Shown: piece after piece, positions 16,807 through 22,477 of the stretch
Layout of the letters: every line of letters begins with the position of its first letter
How positions within the stretch are numbered: position 1 is the first letter of the stretch
From: Deltaproteobacteria bacterium
GTDB lineage: Bacteria > Myxococcota_A > Polyangia > Polyangiales > Polyangiaceae
Assembly (NCBI GenBank): GCA_016209145.1
Contig: JACQWT010000078.1
Span: forward strand, 1-32,405
Direction: 5' to 3'
Length of the DNA stretch: 32,405 nt
Notes under the pieces: generated by a model
Database searches by the model: none
What the model was told of the DNA's origin: nothing
What the model saw: only the letters and a program-made list of their open reading frames with translations
Translations under genes and position numbers: made by a program

Positions 16807-18696
16807 ATGTGGGACCGATCGAGCATGGTGGTCCGCCCCCTCGGCGCAGCGCTGTGTGCCGTAGCGGCGCTGCTCGCGGCGGCGCGCCCGGCACAGGCGT
16901 GGATCGAGACGCACGTCGTGGGCGACGAGGCGCGTGTAGAGATCGAGCGCTCGGGCAAGGCCCTCGTGGAGCATCGGATCCGCATCACCACCAAGGGCAG
17001 CGAGAAGCTGCGCTCCTTCGACCTCGTGGGCGTGGACGCCGACGCCGCGCCCGCCGAGGGCAGCTACGTCGTGCCCGAGCGCGAAGCGCTCGCGATCTCG
17101 CTCGAGTCGGCCGTGCCTCTGCGCACGGCCCTCGATCTGCCCAAGCCGCGGGCCGCGGACGGCTCCGGCGCGCGGGACGCGCCGCCGCCGCGGCTGCGAC
17201 TGGAGCTCGACGCCGATCGCGGTCTGGAGCGCGGCGGCTACGTGCTGGTCGTGCGCTACCGCACCGATCTGCTTGCGCGCGGCGGTATCGCGCGCGACGG
17301 CGCCATGGCAGAAGTGAGCTGGACGGGCCCGATCTTCGAGGACGGCTTCGACGGCGCGCGCACGACCTTCGCTCTGCCGGCCTCGCCTACGCCGCCACGG
17401 GCGATCGAGCTGCCCGAGATGGGAACGCCGGGCGACGAGGCGAGCGCCGCCCCGGCCTTCCTGTCGCAGGTCCATCGCGGCGAGGAGCAGGACGAGATCG
17501 AGCTCGTGCGTGCCTTCGCTCCCAAGCGGGAGGCGATAGCCTGGACGGTGCGCGTCGATCCGCGAGCGTTCGCCGATTTGCCTCGGCCCGAGCTGCGCCA
17601 AGGGGCCGCGCCCGCGCCGGCCGGGCTGGGCCTTCCGGCCGACCCCAGGGCGCGCCGGTGGTGGCTCGGCGGCGCGGGCGGCCTGTTCGCGCTCTACGCG
17701 CTCTGCGTGCTCCTGAAAGGGCGCGAGGTGGCGCGCCGCGCGCGCGCGGCCCGCGCCGAGGTGCCGCCGTTCGTGCCGCTGCCGCTCGTGCTGCGCGCCG
17801 CCCTCGCCGCCGCGGCGCTGGTTGGCGGCCTCGGCTTGCAGCTTCGCACGGATCGGGCCTTGCTCGGCTCCGCCCTGGTGGTCGGCGCCGCGGCGCTCGC
17901 CGCCCACGGCGCGGCCCGCCACGCTGCCGCGGCCCGCCCCGGCGGCGCGAGCGCCGCGCTGCGCGGTCCCGGCCGCTGGCTCAGCGTGACTGAGGCCGAG
18001 ACCTTGCGGGGCATTCCTCGGCCCGCCGGCGCCTGGCTCGACGTCTCGACGCGGGCGGGCAAGGCGCTCTGCCTGGTCGCCCTCGCGCTCCTTGCGGCCG
18101 GGGTCGCGTGGCTGTGCCGCTCCGAGCCGGAGCGTGCGTTGCTGCTGGGGCTCGACTCGGCCGCCCTGCTGGCGGTCTTCGGGACCGGACGGACGAACGG
18201 CTTGCCCGCGGATCTGGCCGTCGAGCCCGGGCGCCTGCTCGCCAAGGTCGCCGCGCGCATCCGCAAGATGGCGCCCGCGGCCGGCCTGCGGCTCGTGCCG
18301 CGCATCCGGCTGCCGGACGGCGAGACGGACCCCGACGAGCTACGCCTGCTCGTGGTGCCGCGGCTGCCGCGGCGCGGCTTCAGCGCCATCGAGGTAGGCG
18401 TGACGTACGCCCTTGGCCTGGGGGCGCGCGTGGCCATGCCGGAGATCTTGCTGCGCGCGGTGGCCGGCTCGGAGTGCGACCGGGCGGCGGCGGCGCTGTC
18501 GCGATACGCGCGCATCAGCCCGGGGCGCAAACCGGAGGAGCGGGTCCTCGCCTTCTCCCCCCGGCTGCCCACCGCCAAGATGACCGCCCAGATTGCCGTG
18601 GCCCTGGCCGCCGCCGTCACCGACCACGCCGCGGCGGGCGCGGCGCCTCGGACGGCGGACAAGCCCGCCGCGACCGGGCCGGCCAAGGCGGCTTGA
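16807..18696 (+). CDS. Exported N-domain plus multi-span membrane protein, unknown function
   Basis: This protein of about 629 aa has a signal peptide (RPLGAALCAVAALLAAARPAQA, likely cut after AQA). Its N-terminal domain of about 250 residues is beta-rich and probably periplasmic. Four or five hydrophobic segments follow (WWLGGAGGLFALYALCVLL, LVLRAALAAAALVGGLGLQL, LLGSALVVGAAALAAH, ALCLVALALLAAGVAWLC, and a weaker LGLDSAALLAVFG), then a soluble C-terminus of about 170 residues. I do not recognise a catalytic motif. ATG 16807 is the outer start; ATG 16825 would give a more typical 25-residue signal peptide, and neither has a strong Shine-Dalgarno. The architecture, an extracytoplasmic sandwich before a membrane block, resembles DUF2207-type proteins in outline only. 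Confidence 0.7.
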   Translation: MWDRSSMVVRPLGAALCAVAALLAAARPAQAWIETHVVGDEARVEIERSGKALVEHRIRITTKGSEKLRSFDLVGVDADAAPAEGSYVVPEREALAISLESAVPLRTALDLPKPRAADGSGARDAPPPRLRLELDADRGLERGGYVLVVRYRTDLLARGGIARDGAMAEVSWTGPIFEDGFDGARTTFALPASPTPPRAIELPEMGTPGDEASAAPAFLSQVHRGEEQDEIELVRAFAPKREAIAWTVRVDPRAFADLPRPELRQGAAPAPAGLGLPADPRARRWWLGGAGGLFALYALCVLLKGREVARRARAARAEVPPFVPLPLVLRAALAAAALVGGLGLQLRTDRALLGSALVVGAAALAAHGAARHAAAARPGGASAALRGPGRWLSVTEAETLRGIPRPAGAWLDVSTRAGKALCLVALALLAAGVAWLCRSEPERALLLGLDSAALLAVFGTGRTNGLPADLAVEPGRLLAKVAARIRKMAPAAGLRLVPRIRLPDGETDPDELRLLVVPRLPRRGFSAIEVGVTYALGLGARVAMPEILLRAVAGSECDRAAAALSRYARISPGRKPEERVLAFSPRLPTAKMTAQIAVALAAAVTDHAAAGAAPRTADKPAATGPAKAA

Positions 18697-18721
18697 CGGG
18701 GGAGCGTCGGAACGCATGGCC

Positions 18722-18769
18722 CGGGAGCCCGGCCCGCTAGCGCCCGTGGGCGCGGCCGTCCGAACGGAC
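18722..18769. terminator. GC-rich dyads between convergent genes
   Basis: Three tight dyads lie between the convergent stops at 18696 and 18776: CCGGG-AG-CCCGG (18721-18732), GCGCCC-GT-GGGCGC (18740-18753) and GTCCG-AA-CGGAC (18758-18769). They could act as a bidirectional terminator; no T tract is present on either side. Confidence 0.3.
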
Positions 18770-18775
18770 ACCTCC

Positions 18776-19216
18776 CTACTTGCGGCGCGGCCGCTCTTGC
18801 TCCTCCCAGGGGTCCACTACGTCGATCTCCAGCTCCCGGAAATGCCGGCTGTTTCTTGTGGCCAAGACCCCCCTTCGGGCGGTGGCGATCCCGGCGATCT
18901 GGGCATCCCGGATGTCCACGGGCCGTCCCTGGCGCCGCGCCGTGGCCACGATGACGGCAGCGGCTAGCGCGGCCGCCTCGTCGAACGAAAGCACGCGGCC
19001 CTGGAAGTCCTCGGCGAGAGCGCGATCGAATGCCTGTTCGAGCCTCTTTCGCTGGCGACCGGCGGCCAGCAGCTCGATGCCAAGGCGGACCTCGAAAACC
19101 GTCACCGCGGTCGTCCACACGGACTCGGGCGGGCAGCGGTCCAGCCAGGCGATGACATGGGGGTCCGGCACAGCGAGCATCACGGCGGAAACGACGTTGG
19201 TGTCGAGGATGATCAT
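18776..19216 (-). CDS. vapC: PIN-domain toxin, VapC/FitB type
   Basis: This 146-aa protein has the PIN-domain acidic set: D5 in MIILDTN, E42 in TVFEVRLG, D104 in VDIRDAQIAGIA, and a late N122 in the LATRNSRHF segment where the family often has D or N. PIN toxins are Mg2+-dependent ribonucleases, often cutting initiator tRNA or rRNA. The form LDTNVVS and LATRN..HF is typical of the FitB branch. Its ATG overlaps the antitoxin stop by 4 nt, the usual toxin-antitoxin coupling. It is normally held inactive by the antitoxin encoded upstream. The basic C-terminal tail (RPRRK) is unremarkable. Confidence 0.9.
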   Translation of the reverse strand: MIILDTNVVSAVMLAVPDPHVIAWLDRCPPESVWTTAVTVFEVRLGIELLAAGRQRKRLEQAFDRALAEDFQGRVLSFDEAAALAAAVIVATARRQGRPVDIRDAQIAGIATARRGVLATRNSRHFRELEIDVVDPWEEQERPRRK

Positions 19217-19461
19217 TTGTCGAACGCGGCGGGGCGCGCCTCGCCTGCGTGCAGCTCGGGGATCTGACGATCTAGACCCAAGCCGGCAAAGCGCCTCGCC
19301 AGGCGCGAACCGAGCGCGGCGGGCGGCCGGTTTTCATCTCGCAGGGCGTTGCGAAGGATGTCACGAAGCTCCTCCTCCATGCTGCGTCCGTGACGTGCGG
19401 CGCGGCGCTGGAGGCGCGCTTTCACGTCCGGTTCGACGTTGCGGACGATGAATTGGGGCAT
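19213..19461 (-). CDS. vapB: Ribbon-helix-helix antitoxin, VapB/FitA type
   Basis: This 82-aa protein starts with an Arc/MetJ-like ribbon-helix-helix (QFIVRNVEPDVKARLQRRAA, then RHGRSMEEELRDILRNAL), as in FitA/StbB-like antitoxins. Residues 45-82 form the toxin-binding tail (SRLARRFAGLG...). RHH dimers bind palindromes in their own promoter, and such a palindrome is visible at 19468-19484. The start at 19461 lies only about 10 nt from the -10 element, so the transcript should be nearly leaderless. Gene order (antitoxin first, 4-nt overlap) is canonical. Confidence 0.88.
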   Translation of the reverse strand: MPQFIVRNVEPDVKARLQRRAARHGRSMEEELRDILRNALRDENRPPAALGSRLARRFAGLGLDRQIPELHAGEARPAAFDK

Positions 19462-19467
19462 GTGTTG

Positions 19468-19498
19468 ATGATATCATGCTATCAGGCGACCCTGTCAA
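19468..19498 (-). promoter_or_regulatory. Promoter and operator of the toxin-antitoxin pair
   Basis: On the minus strand a perfect TTGACA (19493-19498) is followed after 16 nt by TGATAT (19471-19476). A perfect palindrome ATGATATCAT (19468-19477) covers the -10, and a second dyad TGATA-6 nt-TATCA spans 19469-19484. This fits autorepression by the ribbon-helix-helix antitoxin or its toxin complex. Confidence 0.65.
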
Positions 19499-19502
19499 GG
19501 TC

Positions 19503-19524
19503 CCTGGGCCGGCGCCGGCCCAGG
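19503..19524. promoter_or_regulatory. Perfect 22-bp palindrome upstream of the vgrG promoter
   Basis: Starting CCTGGGCCGGC, the 22 bases read identically on both strands with no loop. It ends 6 nt before the -35 of the predicted vgrG promoter and 4 nt from the toxin-antitoxin -35. The position suits an operator or insulator for either gene; a strong cruciform is another possibility. Confidence 0.45.
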
Positions 19525-19530
19525 CCAGGC

Positions 19531-19560
19531 TTGACGGCCCCATCCAGCCGACCATACAGT
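19531..19560 (+). promoter_or_regulatory. Predicted sigma70-like promoter of the vgrG operon
   Basis: TTGACG (19531-19536), an 18-nt spacer and TACAGT (19555-19560) would start transcription near 19567, giving a leader of about 32 nt before the ATG at 19599. The genes that follow are closely spaced (5-11 nt up to 25683), so this may drive the whole effector cluster. Confidence 0.5.
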
Positions 19561-19598
19561 CCCTTGCTCGCGGCGCCAGGGGCCAACCGCTAACGGCT

Positions 19599-22238
19599 AT
19601 GGGAGAGGAACGCCACCGCCTGCAGCTCAGCTTCGAAAGCGTGGGCGAGTCGCCGCTGGTCGTGCGCTTCGCCATCAACGAGGCGCTGAGCACCCTGTTC
19701 GGCGTGAGCGTGCTCGCCGAGAGCGACAACCACGACTTCCCGCTCGCCGCGGTCATAGGCAAGGGCGCGGGGCTGCGCGTCACGAGCGGCAACCCGATCA
19801 TGCCGACGCGCGTCTGGGCGGGCCTCGTCGACCACTGCGAGCAGGTGCACGCCGAGGTGAGCGAGGGCAGCGTGCGGCAGAGCACGTACTACTTCCACAT
19901 CGTGCCGCAGCTCTGGAAGACTACCCAGCGGCGCAACTGCCGCATCTTCCAACGCCTGTCGCTGCCCGACATCGTCAAGGCGCTGCTCGGGGAATGGGAG
20001 CTCCCGGCCACCTGGAAGCTCACCAAGGGCGACGCGTTCTACAAGAAGCACGACTACGTCGTGCAGTACGCCGAGAGCGACTTCGCTTTCATCTGCCGGC
20101 TGCTCGAGTGGGCGGGGATCAGCTTCTACTTCGCTTTCGAGGGGACCAAGGAGCCGGATCTGGTGCTGACCGACGATCCGACCAAGGGCCCGGCGCGGCC
20201 GGGCGAGCCCATCCCGGCCTTCGACGAGCCGCCGCTGCACGTGCCGCCCGAGTTCCTGCGGCGCGTGCGCCTCGGCTACACCGTGCAGCCCGGCCGGGTC
20301 ATGCTGCGCGACTACGAGTTCCGGCGGCAGTACGACACCAAGCTCTTCGCCGCGTCCAAGGAGAAGGCGCCGGATCCCGAACCGTTCTACGAGCAGTACC
20401 GCTACCGGCCGGGCGGCTTCCTCGTCGACAGCGGCAAGAGCGGCTCGCCGGCGACGCCCAAGGCCGACGACAAGGGGATCTTCCCGCGCCACGAGCAGGA
20501 CGAAGGCGAGCGCCAGGCCGAGCTCGAGCTGCAGAGCCTGCGCAAGCACCGGCGGGTGGTGCGCTACGAGACGAACTGCCCCGATCTGGCGCCGGGCCTG
20601 CTGTTCGCGATGGGCCGGTACCCGCGCGGCGAGATGGAGGGGAGCAAGCGCTTCCTGTGCGCCAAGTTCTCGCTCGAGGGCACACCCGAAGGGGAATGGA
20701 GCATGGCGGGCGAGGCCGCCTTCACCGACTACCCCTGGGTGCCGGACCGCACCACGCCCCAGCCGCGGGTGCTCGGCATGCAAAGCGCCATGGTGGTCGG
20801 GCCCAAGGGCCAGGAGATCCACACCGACGAGCACGGCCGGGTGCGCGTGCAGTTCCACTGGGACCGCGAAGGCAAGTACGACGACAACAGCTCCTGTTGG
20901 GTGCGCGCCAGCCAGGACTGGGCCGGCGTGGGCTTCGGCAGCTTCCTTCTGCCCCGGATCGGCCACGAGGTGCTCGTCGCCTACTACGAGGGCGATCCCG
21001 ATCAGCCGGTGGTGGTCGGCCGCGTGTACGGCGGCTTCAACCAGGTGCCCTACGAGCTGCCCGAGCACAAGACGCGCAGCACCTGGAAGAGCGACAGCAC
21101 CCCCAAAGGCGACGGCCTGAACGAGATCATGTTCGAGGACAAGAAGGGCGAGGAGCTGTTCTACCTCCAGGCCGAGCAGGATCTCGACAAGCTGTGCAAG
21201 AAGTACGAGACCGAGCGCACCAAGAACGACCGCATCCAGATCGTCGGTCGCAACCGCCAGAGCGTGGTGGGCGAGCTCGAGGCGACGATGGCCGGGGAGC
21301 GCTACCTGGTGCGCATGATGAAGAAGCCCTCCGACAAGGATCTCAAGATCCAGGAGCAGAAGGAGCCGAGCATCCAGCCCGAGGACACCGCCGTCGACAT
21401 GGTGAACGAGCGGATCGTCTTCACGACGGGCCAGGCCACCGTGGCCCTCGACAAGAAGCACATCCGCCTCGAAGCCGCCGGCAACATCACCCTGCACGCC
21501 AAGGGCGGCGACGTCATCATCGAGGGCACGAACACGCTCAGCAACACCAAGACCCCAGCCGCCGCGCCCAAGCCGGATCCCTTCGATCCCCTCAAGCCCG
21601 GCACCTACGAGAGCCACGCCGCCGACGAGGTCGTGGAGCTAGTGCCGGCCGAGAAGCAGCCGCTGCGCCAGAGGACCGACGATCTCGACGAGCTGTTCCA
21701 GGAGGCGGCCGTGGCCGACCAGAACCTGCACGCGGCCGTGACCGAGATTGCGGGCGAGAACAAGGGTGCGCCCATGTTTCCGCCCGGACTCAAGGGCCGG
21801 CCGCGCGCCGAGGAGAAGATCCGCACGGAGTACGGCGGGGACGCTTCCCAGCTCCTCGACGTCTCGCGCGCCTCGATTGTGTTCGAGAGCATGGACGACA
21901 TCTACGCGGCCAAGGAGAAGATCGCGGGGAAGTACAAGATCGTGCGCGAGAAGGACCGTTTCAAGAAGCCGCTGCCGGGCGGCTACCGCGACATCCTGCT
22001 CAACGTCCAGATGCCGCCCGACGGGCACGTGTGCGAGGTGCAGCTTCACAGCAAGCAGATCCTGGAAGTCAAGAACGGCGAGGGGCACAAGATCTACGAG
22101 GAGACGCGCGGCCTCGAGGCCAAGGCCAAGGACGAGAACCGGCCGCTCACGGCAGCCGAGCGCCAGCGTGTGGACGAGCTGACGGCGCGCTCCGAACAGA
22201 TCTACGGCGATGCCTTCAAGAAGTTCACCGGAGGCTAG
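19599..22238 (+). CDS. vgrG: Specialised VgrG with C-terminal RelA/SpoT-like toxin domain
   Basis: This 879-aa T6SS spike protein has a gp27-like base (about 1-370), a gp5-type OB fold (about 385-470; GPKGQEIHTDEHGRVRVQFH, then WVRASQDWAGVGFGSFLLPR) and a beta-stalk (about 500-700). Residues 720-879 are an added domain with RelA/SpoT synthetase order: G-loop-like K732...K740; D748, D754 and R757 (LLDVSRASIVF); REKDRFKKP then GGYRD at 794-798; EVQLH at 813-817; and GHKIYEE at 829-835. The order matches PF04607-type domains. Tas1 of Pseudomonas aeruginosa is a known T6SS effector of this fold that makes (p)ppApp. The His after GYR is replaced (GYRDIL), so activity is untested. The next gene, 6 nt away, is the likely immunity gene. 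Confidence 0.88.
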   Translation: MGEERHRLQLSFESVGESPLVVRFAINEALSTLFGVSVLAESDNHDFPLAAVIGKGAGLRVTSGNPIMPTRVWAGLVDHCEQVHAEVSEGSVRQSTYYFHIVPQLWKTTQRRNCRIFQRLSLPDIVKALLGEWELPATWKLTKGDAFYKKHDYVVQYAESDFAFICRLLEWAGISFYFAFEGTKEPDLVLTDDPTKGPARPGEPIPAFDEPPLHVPPEFLRRVRLGYTVQPGRVMLRDYEFRRQYDTKLFAASKEKAPDPEPFYEQYRYRPGGFLVDSGKSGSPATPKADDKGIFPRHEQDEGERQAELELQSLRKHRRVVRYETNCPDLAPGLLFAMGRYPRGEMEGSKRFLCAKFSLEGTPEGEWSMAGEAAFTDYPWVPDRTTPQPRVLGMQSAMVVGPKGQEIHTDEHGRVRVQFHWDREGKYDDNSSCWVRASQDWAGVGFGSFLLPRIGHEVLVAYYEGDPDQPVVVGRVYGGFNQVPYELPEHKTRSTWKSDSTPKGDGLNEIMFEDKKGEELFYLQAEQDLDKLCKKYETERTKNDRIQIVGRNRQSVVGELEATMAGERYLVRMMKKPSDKDLKIQEQKEPSIQPEDTAVDMVNERIVFTTGQATVALDKKHIRLEAAGNITLHAKGGDVIIEGTNTLSNTKTPAAAPKPDPFDPLKPGTYESHAADEVVELVPAEKQPLRQRTDDLDELFQEAAVADQNLHAAVTEIAGENKGAPMFPPGLKGRPRAEEKIRTEYGGDASQLLDVSRASIVFESMDDIYAAKEKIAGKYKIVREKDRFKKPLPGGYRDILLNVQMPPDGHVCEVQLHSKQILEVKNGEGHKIYEETRGLEAKAKDENRPLTAAERQRVDELTARSEQIYGDAFKKFTGG

Positions 22239-22244
22239 AGGGGC

Positions 22245-22472
22245 ATGGACCTACCCCGCTACTGCATCGTCGGCGCGCGTCCGGTCAAGCTGGTGGAGAC
22301 CGCGGACGGCGGCATGGACTGCCTGGCCTATGACTGGGAGACGGGGGCCATGGTGCGCAACATGGACTACCTCACGCGGGCCTGTCTGCCCGACGAGGAG
22401 GTGGACATCGTGACGGCCGACGAGTTCGACGCCCAAGTGGCCCGGCTCAGGAGCGGGCGCGGACGGGGTTAG
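22245..22472 (+). CDS. 75-aa putative immunity protein for the VgrG1 toxin
   Basis: This small acidic protein starts at ATG 22245, with AGAGGGG just upstream and 6 nt after the vgrG1 stop. The sequence MDLPRYCIVGARPVKLVETA, then MDCLAYDWETGAM and NMDYLTRACLP, is compact and globular, with no signal peptide or membrane span, consistent with neutralising a cytoplasmic enzyme. It is sandwiched between two vgrG genes with effector tails and sits directly after the RelA/SpoT-type one, the usual place for a cognate immunity gene. I do not recognise the family, so the function is inferred from position. Confidence 0.65.
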   Translation: MDLPRYCIVGARPVKLVETADGGMDCLAYDWETGAMVRNMDYLTRACLPDEEVDIVTADEFDAQVARLRSGRGRG

Positions 22473-22477
22473 ATGTC

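Noticed and set aside
19590-21617. Minus-strand frame of 675 codons opposite vgrG1
   Set aside because: Low-complexity Leu/Ala/Gly/His content and complete overlap with a clear VgrG.
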